Below are positions 1 to 8,078 of a stretch of 35,616 nucleotides of DNA, one piece after another (the stretch's first letter is position 1; every line of letters starts with the position of its first letter). The position numbers were made by a program, and so were the translations under genes. Source of the stretch: Candidatus Brachybacterium merdigallinarum (lineage in GTDB: Bacteria; Actinomycetota; Actinomycetes; Actinomycetales; Dermabacteraceae); assembly GCA_019115335.1 (NCBI GenBank), contig DXDT01000168.1, positions 1 to 35,616 of the forward strand. The letters are read 5' to 3'. The notes beneath the pieces are model-generated. The model was not told the origin of the DNA and made no database searches. It worked only from the letters and a program-made list of their open reading frames with translations.

Positions 1-2
1 TC

Positions 3-449
3 ACCTACTGGCACGACAAGAAGCGCGTGCTGGACGTGACCGACCTGATCCGCACCGGCGCCACCATGAGCCTGGACGACCCGCGCCTGGCGGACGTCTC
101 CCCGGCCCTGCGCGACGCCTTCGTGGCCGGCGCCGCCCCGGCCCACCATCAGGCGCGACTGCCGAAGGAGCTGCTGGGGATGCCCAACGGCCACGAGGGC
201 GCCCACCACTTCCTGGTCGACGACTTCGCCCGCGCCGTCGCCGACTCCCACCAGCCGATGGTCAACGCCTGGCAGGCCGCCCGGTACACCCTGCCCGGGG
301 TGATCGCCCACCAGTCGATGAATCGCGGCGGCGAGCGGCTGGAGATCGCCGACCTCGGCGACTGCCCGCTGCCGGTGGTCGACCTCGACGCCGACCAGGA
401 GCCGATCGATCTCGAGGCCCTCTGGGACGCCCAGGAAGCGGGCCGCTGA
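3..449 (+). CDS. Gfo/Idh/MocA-family oxidoreductase, C-terminal part (5' truncated by window)
   Basis: Open frame from the window edge (TYWHDKKRVLDV...) to TGA at 447-449. The C-terminal motif VNAWQAARYTLPGVIAHQSMNRGGERLEI is typical of the family. Confidence 0.7.
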   Translation, partial: TYWHDKKRVLDVTDLIRTGATMSLDDPRLADVSPALRDAFVAGAAPAHHQARLPKELLGMPNGHEGAHHFLVDDFARAVADSHQPMVNAWQAARYTLPGVIAHQSMNRGGERLEIADLGDCPLPVVDLDADQEPIDLEALWDAQEAGR

Positions 450-496
450 GCCTCTCCCGGGCAGCTCCCGGATGCCTCCAGGTCACCTGAGGACTT

Positions 497-524
497 TTGA
501 ACTTACGGCACCGTAGGTTACGCT
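497..524 (+). promoter_or_regulatory. Putative promoter (TTGAAC -16 bp- TACGCT) for the PDH operon, with a dyad ACTTACGG-CA-CCGTAGGT in the spacer
   Basis: TTGAAC 497-502, dyad 501-518 (one mismatch), TACGCT 519-524, GTG start at 532 (7 nt gap, leaderless geometry). Confidence 0.5.
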
Positions 525-531
525 CGCTCCC

Positions 532-1737
532 GTGAGCGTCTTCCGATCCACGATCCCCGACGTCGCGTCCGAGGAGCCGATGATCCAGCTCCTCGCGACC
601 GACGGCACCCGCACCCCGCACGCTGAGCTCGACCCGGTGCTGACCGGCGCCGGCGGTGAGGACGACCTCGCCACCCCGGAGCGCCTGCGCGGCTTCTACC
701 GCGACATGGTGATGATCCGGGCGGCGGACCTCGAGGCGACCAGCCTGCAGCGCCAGGGCCAGCTGGGCCTGTGGGCGAGCGCGCTGGGCCAGGAGGGAGC
801 CCAGATCGGCGCCGGCCACGCGGCCCGGACCCAGGACTACCTGGTGCCCACCTACCGCGAGCACGGCGTGGCCTGGGCCCGCGGCATCGAGCCCTGGCGC
901 CTGCTGGAGCTGTTCCGCGGCATCAGCCACGGCGGCTGGGACCCCTACGAGCTGCGCACCCACCCCTACATGCTGGTGCTCGGCTCGCAGGGCCCGCACG
1001 CGGTGGGCTATGCGATGGGTCTGCAGCGCGACGGCGTCGTCGGCACCGGCGACCGCACCGCGGACACCGCGGTGCTGGCCCTGTTCGGCGACGGCGCCTC
1101 GAGCGAGGGCGAGATCTCCGAGTCCTTCACCTTCGCCGCCTCCTTCGAGGCGCCCGTGGTGTTCCTCACCCAGAACAACCACTGGGCGATCTCGGTTCCC
1201 TCCAGCGTGCAGTCCCGGGTCCCGCTCGCCCAGCGCTCCCGCGGCTGGGGCATCCCCTCCGTGCGGGTGGACGGCAACGACGTCCTGGCCGTCGCCGCCG
1301 TCGTGCGCTCGGCCCTGGACGCCGCCCGGGCGGGGGAGGGGCCGCGCTTCATCGAGGCGGTCACCTACCGCATGGCGGCCCACACCACCAGTGACGACGC
1401 CACTCGCTACCGCACCTCCGACGAGGAGCAGGAATGGGCGCTGAAGGACCCGATCCTGCGCCTGCGCCGGCACCTCGAGCAGCTCGGCGAGATCGACGAG
1501 GACTTCGTGACCCGCTGCGACGAGGAGGCCCACGAGCTCGCGATGCAGCTGCACCACCACATCCACGGCATGGAGGACCCGGACCCGGTCCGGATGTTCG
1601 ACCACGCCTACGCCGAGCCGCATCCCCTGGTCACCGCCGAGCGCGAGGAGTACCTCGCCTACACCGCCCAGTTCGCGAGCGAGGACGAGAGCGATGCCGA
1701 GACCGACGGCACCGACGGGACGGAGGAGCCCGCATGA
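532..1737 (+). CDS. pdhA: Thiamine pyrophosphate-dependent 2-oxoacid (pyruvate) dehydrogenase E1 component, alpha subunit
   Basis: TPP motif GDGASSEGEISESFTFAASFEAPVVFLTQNNHWAIS; N-terminal MIQLLATDGTRTPHAELD; followed by E1beta and E2 genes. Confidence 0.93.
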   Translation: MSVFRSTIPDVASEEPMIQLLATDGTRTPHAELDPVLTGAGGEDDLATPERLRGFYRDMVMIRAADLEATSLQRQGQLGLWASALGQEGAQIGAGHAARTQDYLVPTYREHGVAWARGIEPWRLLELFRGISHGGWDPYELRTHPYMLVLGSQGPHAVGYAMGLQRDGVVGTGDRTADTAVLALFGDGASSEGEISESFTFAASFEAPVVFLTQNNHWAISVPSSVQSRVPLAQRSRGWGIPSVRVDGNDVLAVAAVVRSALDAARAGEGPRFIEAVTYRMAAHTTSDDATRYRTSDEEQEWALKDPILRLRRHLEQLGEIDEDFVTRCDEEAHELAMQLHHHIHGMEDPDPVRMFDHAYAEPHPLVTAEREEYLAYTAQFASEDESDAETDGTDGTEEPA

Positions 1738-2717
1738 GCGTCACCACCCTGCCGATCGCCAAGGCCATCACCGCCGGGCTGCGCGATGCGATGCACGCCG
1801 ACGACTCCGTGATGCTGATGGGTGAGGACATCGGCCCCCTCGGCGGCGTCTTCCGGGTCACCGACGGCCTGCACGCCGAGTTCGGCTCCCAGCGCGTGGT
1901 CGACACGCCGCTGGCCGAGGCCAGCATCGTCGGCACCGCCGTGGGTCTGGCGGTGCGCGGCTACCGGCCCGTGGTCGAGATCCAGTTCGACGGCTTCGTC
2001 TTCCCCGCCTTCAACCAGATCACCACCCAGGTCGCCAAGATGCACAACCGCACCGTCGGCCGGGTGAACCTCCCGCTGGTGATCCGCATCCCGCACGGCG
2101 GCGGGATCGGGGCCGTGGAGCACCACTCCGAGAGCCCCGAGGCGCTGTTCGCCCACACTGCCGGCCTGCGCCTCCTCGCCCCGGCCACCGCGCAGGACGC
2201 CTACTGGATGACCCGCCAGGCGATCGAGTCCGAGGACCCGGTCATCATGCTCGAGCCCAAGAAGCGCTACTGGGTCAAGGGCGACGTCGATCCCGACCAG
2301 CGCCCCGAGCTCTCCCCCTGGGAGGCGGCGGTGGTCCGCCCCGGCTCCGACGCGACCCTGCTGGCCTGGGGGCCGAGCGTCCCGCTGGCCCTGGAGAGTG
2401 CGCAGACCGCCGCCGAGGAGGGCATCGACCTCGAGGTGATCGATGCCCGCTCGCTGTCCCCGGTGGACTTCGCGACGATCTCCGCCTCCGTGCAGCGCAC
2501 GGGCCGGCTCCTGATCGTGCACGAGGCTCCCGTCTTCGGAGGGCTCGGCGGGGAGATCGCCGCCCGCATCTCCGAGCAGTGCTTCTACCATCTCGAGGCG
2601 CCCGTGCTGCGGGTCGGCGGATACCATCTGCCCTACCCGCCGGCGCGGATGGAGCACGCCTATCTCCCTGACCTGGACCGGGTACTCGACGGCGTGGACC
2701 GCCTGCTCGAGCACTGA
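1734..2717 (+). CDS. pdhB: 2-oxoacid (pyruvate) dehydrogenase E1 component, beta subunit
   Basis: MSVTTLPIAKAITAGLRDAMHADDSVMLMGEDIG...; transketolase-like family; ATGA overlap with E1alpha. The ORF track start is upstream of the real start. Confidence 0.93.
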   Translation: MSVTTLPIAKAITAGLRDAMHADDSVMLMGEDIGPLGGVFRVTDGLHAEFGSQRVVDTPLAEASIVGTAVGLAVRGYRPVVEIQFDGFVFPAFNQITTQVAKMHNRTVGRVNLPLVIRIPHGGGIGAVEHHSESPEALFAHTAGLRLLAPATAQDAYWMTRQAIESEDPVIMLEPKKRYWVKGDVDPDQRPELSPWEAAVVRPGSDATLLAWGPSVPLALESAQTAAEEGIDLEVIDARSLSPVDFATISASVQRTGRLLIVHEAPVFGGLGGEIAARISEQCFYHLEAPVLRVGGYHLPYPPARMEHAYLPDLDRVLDGVDRLLEH

Positions 2718-2786
2718 GGACCCACCCCGACGTCCCCCTCTGACGTCCCCGCCGGGCGTCCCCTGCCGCGTGAAAGGATCAGCGCC

Positions 2787-4301
2787 ATGAGCTCCGCCTC
2801 CTCGTCCCCGCAGATCGTGCAGATCAAGCTCACCGACCCCGGTGAGGGCCTCACCGAGGCCGAGATCATCGAGATCAAGGTGTCCGTCGGCGACACCATC
2901 GCGATCAACGACCCGGTGGTCGAGGTGGAGACGGCCAAGAGCGCTGTCGAACTGCCCAGCCACGTCGGCGGCACCGTCACCGCGATCCTGGTCTCGCCGG
3001 GGGACGAGGTCCCCGTCGGCACCCCGCTGCTCGAGATCGACACCGCCGGCGGCCCCGCGCCGTCCCCCACCCCGAGCGCCCAGCCTCCCGCCGACGGCGC
3101 CCAGACCGCCGCCGAGGTGGCCCCGGAGCCCGGCACAGCGACTGCCGCAGAGCCCGACGCAGCACCCGCCGCGGCGTCCGCCCCGGAGGGCGCCGAGCCC
3201 AAGAACCTCGTCGGCTACGGCGCGAGCGCGGGCACGACCTCGCGGCGGCGGCGTCGGAAGGTCGCCGCCCAGGGCGATGACCCGCAGGTCCCCATCGAGC
3301 GGATCCTCGCCAAGCCCCCGGTGCGCAAGCTCGCCCGTGACCTCGGCATCGCGCTGTCCGACGTCTTGGCCACCGGTCCCGGAGGGACCGTGACCCGCGA
3401 GGACGTGCGCGCCGCCCAGCAGCGCGCCTTCGCCGGCGACACTTCCGCGCCCCACTCCGCATCCCACGACGGCGACTACTTCCCCGAGGACGCTCCGCAG
3501 GCCCCCGCGGGACTCGGCGGCACCATGAAGTCCGTGAAGGACCAGCCCATGCAGGGCGGGACCGGCCAGGCCGGCCCCCTGCACGGCATCTCCCGGGACG
3601 AGCGCACCACGCGGGTCCCGATCCGCTCGGTCCGCAAGCGCACCGCCGAGGCGATGGTCGCCTCCGCCTTCACCGCCCCGCACGTCACGGTGTTCAACGA
3701 GATCGACATGACGGCGACCACCAGGATCGTCGCCCAGCTCAAGGCCTCCCGCGAATGGGCCGACGTCAAGGTCTCCCCGCTGGTGGTGATCGCGAAGGCG
3801 CTGCTGGTCGCGATCCGCCGCAACCCCGAGGTCAACGCCTCCTGGGACGAGACTGCCGGGGAGATCGTCTACAAGCACTTCGTGAACCTCGGCATCGCCG
3901 CGGCCACCCCGCGCGGATTGATCGTGCCGAACGTCAAGGACGCCCACCTGATGACGCTGCGCGAGCTCGCGGAGGCGATCGACGACCTCGCCAAGACCGC
4001 CCGCGCCGGCCGCACGGCCCTGTCCGACACCCGGGAGGGCACGATCACGATCACCAACTTCGGGGTCTTCGGCATCGACTCCGGCACCCCGATCCTGAAC
4101 CCGGGGGAGTCGGTGATCCTCGGCGTCGGCGCGATCAAGGAGAAGCCCTGGATCGTCGACGGGCAGATCGTCCCCCGCAAGGTCGCCCAGCTCGCCCTGA
4201 GCTTCGACCACCGCCTGATCGACGGGGCGCTCGGCTCCGAGCTGCTGCGGGACATCTCCGCCGTGCTCGAGGACCCGGCCCTGGGCCTGGTGTGGGGCTG
4301 A
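2787..4301 (+). CDS. pdhC: Dihydrolipoamide acyltransferase (E2)
   Basis: Lipoyl domain VEVETAKSAVELPS; Ala/Pro linker; subunit-binding domain KPPVRKLARDLGIALSDVLATGPGGTVTREDV; catalytic domain with DHRLIDGA. Confidence 0.93.
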   Translation: MSSASSSPQIVQIKLTDPGEGLTEAEIIEIKVSVGDTIAINDPVVEVETAKSAVELPSHVGGTVTAILVSPGDEVPVGTPLLEIDTAGGPAPSPTPSAQPPADGAQTAAEVAPEPGTATAAEPDAAPAAASAPEGAEPKNLVGYGASAGTTSRRRRRKVAAQGDDPQVPIERILAKPPVRKLARDLGIALSDVLATGPGGTVTREDVRAAQQRAFAGDTSAPHSASHDGDYFPEDAPQAPAGLGGTMKSVKDQPMQGGTGQAGPLHGISRDERTTRVPIRSVRKRTAEAMVASAFTAPHVTVFNEIDMTATTRIVAQLKASREWADVKVSPLVVIAKALLVAIRRNPEVNASWDETAGEIVYKHFVNLGIAAATPRGLIVPNVKDAHLMTLRELAEAIDDLAKTARAGRTALSDTREGTITITNFGVFGIDSGTPILNPGESVILGVGAIKEKPWIVDGQIVPRKVAQLALSFDHRLIDGALGSELLRDISAVLEDPALGLVWG

Positions 4302-4368
4302 CCTCCTTCCCCTGGGCGCGGCGCTGCGGGCGCACGGTCCTCCCGGCCGTCGTCGGTACTCTGGCCCG

Positions 4369-5127
4369 GTGACCACCACCCCGAACCCGCCGCCGCGGCG
4401 CCGCGAGGATCCGCGCATGCAGACCGTCGAGATGGCGGCGCTGACCCAGCAGGATCTGGTGGATGCGACGACGCTCGGCTCCGGTCCGATCCACGCGCCG
4501 CTGCCGCGCTACCAAGTGGCGCTGCTGGTCGCCGCCGGGGGAGCGCTCGGCGGAGTGCTGCGCCTGGCCGTCGCCCTGATGGCACCGACGGTGACCACCC
4601 CGACCCTGGTGGAGATCCCCTGGTCGACCCTGAGCGTCAACGTGCTGGGCTCGCTCGTGCTCGGCGTGCTGATCGGTGCGATCGAGGTGCGGTCCCTGCG
4701 CCCCTGGGTCTTCCCGCTGCTGGGCACCGGCGTGTGCGGTGGCTTCACCTCCCTGTCCACCGTGGTGCTGGAGGGCTCGGCGATGATCGGCGCCGACTTC
4801 CCGCTGGCGGGCTTCGGCTACGCGATGCTGACGATCGTGGGCGGGATCGGTGCGGTGGTCCTCGGCCTGCTCGCCGGTGGCTGGGGGATGCGCCGGCTCA
4901 CCCGGAGCGCTGCCTCCCGCCCCGGTCCTGCAGCTCACAGCTCCGCGACGCAGAGTCCTGCGCCTCAGAGTCCTGTGACGCCCAGCCCTGAGACTCGCAG
5001 CCCTGAGACGCCCGGTCCTGCGCCCCGCGACCGTGGCGCTCACGATCACCCGAACCATAGTCCTGCGGACCACAGTTCCTCGGACCACGGTTCCGCGAAC
5101 CGCCGGGGGAAGGGGGCGGACTCATGA
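4369..5127 (+). CDS. crcB: Fluoride efflux channel FluC/CrcB with a C-terminal pentapeptide-repeat-like tail
   Basis: CrcB fold signatures (NVLGSLVLGVLIG, GVCGGFTSLSTVVLEG); GTG start 6 nt after TACTCT. Confidence 0.88.
   Translation: MTTTPNPPPRRREDPRMQTVEMAALTQQDLVDATTLGSGPIHAPLPRYQVALLVAAGGALGGVLRLAVALMAPTVTTPTLVEIPWSTLSVNVLGSLVLGVLIGAIEVRSLRPWVFPLLGTGVCGGFTSLSTVVLEGSAMIGADFPLAGFGYAMLTIVGGIGAVVLGLLAGGWGMRRLTRSAASRPGPAAHSSATQSPAPQSPVTPSPETRSPETPGPAPRDRGAHDHPNHSPADHSSSDHGSANRRGKGADS
4924..5103 (+). repeat. Degenerate 15-bp tandem array (about 12 units) encoding pentapeptides at the FluC C-terminus
   Basis: Reads as GPAAH SSATQ SPAPQ SPVTP SPETR SPETP GPAPR DRGAH DHPNH SPADH SSSDH GSANR. DNA units include agtcctgcgcctcag, agtcctgtgacgccc, agccctgagactcgc, agccctgagacgccc. 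Confidence 0.7.
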
Positions 5128-5552
5128 CGGACCTCGGAGCGATCCTGCTGACGATCCTGCTGGTCGGGGTGGGCGCCGGCCTCGGCAGTGCGGCGCGCTG
5201 GGGCATCGGCGAGCTCGGCGTGCACCTGAACGAGCGACGCGTGGCCGCCTCGGGCGAAGGGCGCACCCCGGAGCAGGTCCTGCCCTGGATGACGTTCGTC
5301 GCGAACGCCCTCTCCTGCCTGGTGCTGGGAACGGTCGTGGCCCGTCTCGGCTCCGCCACCGGCGCCGCCGAGTTCGCCTACCTGCTGCTGTCCGCCGGAT
5401 TCTGCGGCGGGCTCTCGACGCTGTCCACCGCGGCGGCGGACATGGTCTCGCTGGTCCGGCGCGGCACCACCGCGACCGGCATCGGCTATCTCCTGCTCAC
5501 CATCGGCGTGAGCATGCTGATGCTGTGGATCGGTCTGGTGGCCGCCGGATGA
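5124..5552 (+). CDS. crcB: Fluoride efflux channel FluC/CrcB, second paralogue
   Basis: GLGSAARWGIGE, FVANALSCLVLGTVVARL, GFCGGLSTLSTAAADM; ATGA overlap with the first FluC gene. Confidence 0.88.
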   Translation: MTDLGAILLTILLVGVGAGLGSAARWGIGELGVHLNERRVAASGEGRTPEQVLPWMTFVANALSCLVLGTVVARLGSATGAAEFAYLLLSAGFCGGLSTLSTAAADMVSLVRRGTTATGIGYLLLTIGVSMLMLWIGLVAAG

Positions 5553-7420
5553 GCGCGCCCTCCTCGCACCGAGCACCATCGCAGCAGCCGTCCTCGAGCG
5601 CGCCGACGTCCTGGCTGGTCGCCGCAGCCCGCGAGAACCCGCTGTCCGCGATCGCGGTCGCCGTCACGCTGGTGGGCCTCGCCGCGGTCACCGTGATCGC
5701 GACGGAAGCGGCCGCCGGCGGCAACGCCGTGCTGATGGACGCCGGGGCGATCGCTCGCCGGGGTGCCCCGATCGCGGCGATGATCGGTGATCTCGCCGCT
5801 GCACTGGCCCTCGGCGGGGGCCTGGTGGCCGGATGGCTGCTGCGGGTGGCGGAGGACCGGCGCCGTGCGATGGGCGTGGTGGCGATCGCTGCCGGCGGGA
5901 CCACCGTGGCCCGCGGCGCCGCCTTCGCCTTCTCCTATGCGATCGCGACCGGGCAGCCGGTGGGATCGCCCCGCTTCGGCTCCGACCTGGGAGTGTTCCT
6001 GGGCACCGACCTCGGGATCTGGCTGCTGATCGCCTTGGCCTCGGCGGCGGCCGCCACCACCGTGGCCGTCAGCGGGGACTCCGTCGCCATCGCGCGCACG
6101 GTCACGATCATGCTGGGCGCCGTCGCGTTCTGCGCGGCGATGACCGGGCACGCCGCGGGCGACGACACCCATGAGGTCGGCACCTCGACGATGATGGTGC
6201 ACCTGCTCGCCGTCGGCGTGTGGGCGGGCGGCCTGGCCATCCTGCAGCTGCTGCCGGCCTCCTCCCGGGACGACGTGCGGGTGGTCCGCGGCTACTCGCA
6301 CCTGGCGCTGATCTGCTGGATCGCCCTCGCCGTGAGCGGGGTGTGGGCGCTCTGGGTACGGATGAACGACATCTCCGAGGTCCTCACCAGCGCCTACGTG
6401 CAGCTCGGGGTCGCCAAGGCAGTGCTGCTGCTGGCGCTCGCCGTGCTGGGTGCCATGCAGCGCCGGGAGATCGCCGCAGGCCTGGCGAGCGCTCGGGCCC
6501 GCGGAGCGAACAGCTCCGCGCAGGTCTATCGCCGCCTCGCCCTGCTCGAGCTCGCCCTGATGGGCCTGGCCGTGGCGCTCGCGGCGGCGATGAGCTCCTC
6601 GCCCCCGCCGGCGGAGGTCTCGGTTCCCGAGTCGAGCCCCGCTGCGGTGCTGAGCGGATATCCGCTGCCTTCGGAGCCGACCCTCGGCAGCATCCTCACC
6701 TCCTGGCGCCCGGACCCGGCCGGCATGGCGGTGGCCTGCGTGCTGCTGCTGGCCTGGTGGCGACCGAACGCCCCTCGCCGCACCGCGGCCGCCTCGGGCC
6801 GGCTGATCGCTGCTGTGGTCGTGCTCGTGCTGCTGACCAGCGGCCCGCTGAACGTGTACAGCAAGGTGCTGGTCTCCGCCCATGTGCTGCAGCATCTGCT
6901 GCTGCTGATCGCCGTCGGCGGACTCGTCGGCACCGTCGGAGCGGTCCCGCGCCTGGTGGGCACGGTGTGCAGGCGCTCCTGGTGGGTGCCCGTCCTGGTC
7001 GCGGTGGTGCCGATCACCGCCGTGATCGGGACGTACGCCAGCCCGTATCTGATCTGGGAGGCTCTCGACGGGCATGCGCTGCATCTGGCGCTCCAGGCTC
7101 TCGCTATCATCGCCGGCACCACGGCCGCATGGGCGATCCGTTCCGCACCGAAGCCTCTGCTCGTGGCGGGTGCGGCCATCGCCGTGCTGGCCGCCGCCGC
7201 GATCGTGCTGGCACTGACCGACACCCTGGTCGCCGCGAGCTGGTTCGGCTCCACCGGTCGCACCTGGTGGCCCGATGCGCTCGCCGACCAGCAGCGTGGC
7301 GGCATCGCAGCGCTCGCAGTGGTCGCGGTGACGGCGGTGAGCCAGGCCGTCCAGCTGGGGCGCCGCACAGCCCACACGGCCACCGATCCCCGCGAGCCCG
7401 CGGCCCCCGAGCGGGACTGA
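5549..7420 (+). CDS. CopD-family copper resistance domain fused to a CtaG-like (caa3-type) membrane domain
   Basis: CopD motif VHLLAVGVWAGGLAILQLLP; C-terminal SAHVLQHLLLLIAVGG and WWPDALADQQRGG resemble CtaG. Start ATG 5549 overlaps the crcB stop (ATGA); the ORF track start at 5033 is too long. Confidence 0.8.
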   Translation: MSAPSSHRAPSQQPSSSAPTSWLVAAARENPLSAIAVAVTLVGLAAVTVIATEAAAGGNAVLMDAGAIARRGAPIAAMIGDLAAALALGGGLVAGWLLRVAEDRRRAMGVVAIAAGGTTVARGAAFAFSYAIATGQPVGSPRFGSDLGVFLGTDLGIWLLIALASAAAATTVAVSGDSVAIARTVTIMLGAVAFCAAMTGHAAGDDTHEVGTSTMMVHLLAVGVWAGGLAILQLLPASSRDDVRVVRGYSHLALICWIALAVSGVWALWVRMNDISEVLTSAYVQLGVAKAVLLLALAVLGAMQRREIAAGLASARARGANSSAQVYRRLALLELALMGLAVALAAAMSSSPPPAEVSVPESSPAAVLSGYPLPSEPTLGSILTSWRPDPAGMAVACVLLLAWWRPNAPRRTAAASGRLIAAVVVLVLLTSGPLNVYSKVLVSAHVLQHLLLLIAVGGLVGTVGAVPRLVGTVCRRSWWVPVLVAVVPITAVIGTYASPYLIWEALDGHALHLALQALAIIAGTTAAWAIRSAPKPLLVAGAAIAVLAAAAIVLALTDTLVAASWFGSTGRTWWPDALADQQRGGIAALAVVAVTAVSQAVQLGRRTAHTATDPREPAAPERD

Positions 7421-7422
7421 TA

Positions 7423-7535
7423 CGACCGTCGGGCGGGAACGGCGCGACCCCCGAGTGGGAACGGCGCGACCTCTGGGCGTCCGGCGCGATCGCGCGGGAG
7501 TGACGCGACCTCCATGCGGCTCGAGCGCGATCGCC
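7423..7535. repeat. Degenerate ~20-23 bp tandem repeats sharing ggcgCGAC/T
   Basis: cgaccgtcgggcgggaacggcg / cgacccccgagtgggaacggcg / cgacctctgggcgtccggcg / cgatcgcgcgggagtgacg / cgacctccatgcggctcgag. Confidence 0.5.
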
Positions 7536-7540
7536 GGAAG

Positions 7541-7556
7541 GGGCTGAGGGCAGCCC
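7541..7556 (+). terminator. Possible hairpin terminator after copD/ctaG
   Basis: GGGCTG-AGGG-CAGCCC; no U-tract. Confidence 0.3.
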
Positions 7557-7900
7557 TGCTGGCTACGGGGCATCTGTCGCAGCACGGATGACTCCTGCAT
7601 CCAGTGCCTCACCGCGCCCCGTCCCGACGACCACCGACTCATCGCGCCCCGCCCCGGTGCTGCCTATCGCGGCATGCCCCGCTGCTCGATACTCCGGGGG
7701 GGGGAGGGGGATAGTGCGATCACCCTTGTCGTCGGCGGAGATCTTCTCTGTGTTCTTCCAGGTCCTCTTTCCCGTTCTCCTTTCCTCGTCCTCATCTCGC
7801 GCCTTTCTTCCGCGCCCCCTTCTCGTGCGTTCGTGATGGCGGAATGCACTGTGCCACTATGCCCTGTCTGTGTATCCGGCGTCGCGAGTGCCCTGGGTGC

Positions 7901-8028
7901 TGTGGATGGCCGATCCTCCACATTGCCTGCAGTTATCCACACTCGGGCGCCGGGGATGCTGCTCTGTCGGACCCTCGTGATAATGCGCTCTGCGATTTTT
8001 CCCTCGCGTCCCTGACGGGTTATCCATA
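7901..8028. promoter_or_regulatory. Cluster of DnaA-box-like 9-mers in the AT-richer leader of the HNH gene
   Basis: TTATCCACA 7933-7941 (perfect); TTATCCATA 8020-8028 (one mismatch); TGTGGATGG 7901-7909 (reverse, two mismatches); TCCTCCACA 7914-7922 (two mismatches). Confidence 0.45.
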
Positions 8029-8078
8029 AATCGGATCTACCGATCAGTAGTTTTTGTGAAGGACTTCCCGTCGGCGGA

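Noticed and set aside
532-4301. Complete PDH complex locus
   Set aside because: No lipoamide dehydrogenase (E3) gene is present. E3 is often encoded elsewhere, so its absence is not notable in itself.
4301-4369. Fluoride riboswitch upstream of crcB
   Set aside because: The spacer is only ~70 nt, a TACTCT -10 sits 6 nt from the GTG (leaderless geometry), and the crcB-motif pseudoknot sequence was not recognised.
1659-4418. 919-aa minus-strand ORF (and similar long antisense ORFs at 5486-7642, 13407-15497, 17677-20133, 29632-32421, 32644-34239)
   Set aside because: All are shadows of convincingly coding plus-strand genes; no recognisable domains.
7901-8044. Chromosomal origin (oriC)
   Set aside because: Only one perfect DnaA box, and no dnaA, dnaN, gyrB, rpmH or parAB nearby.
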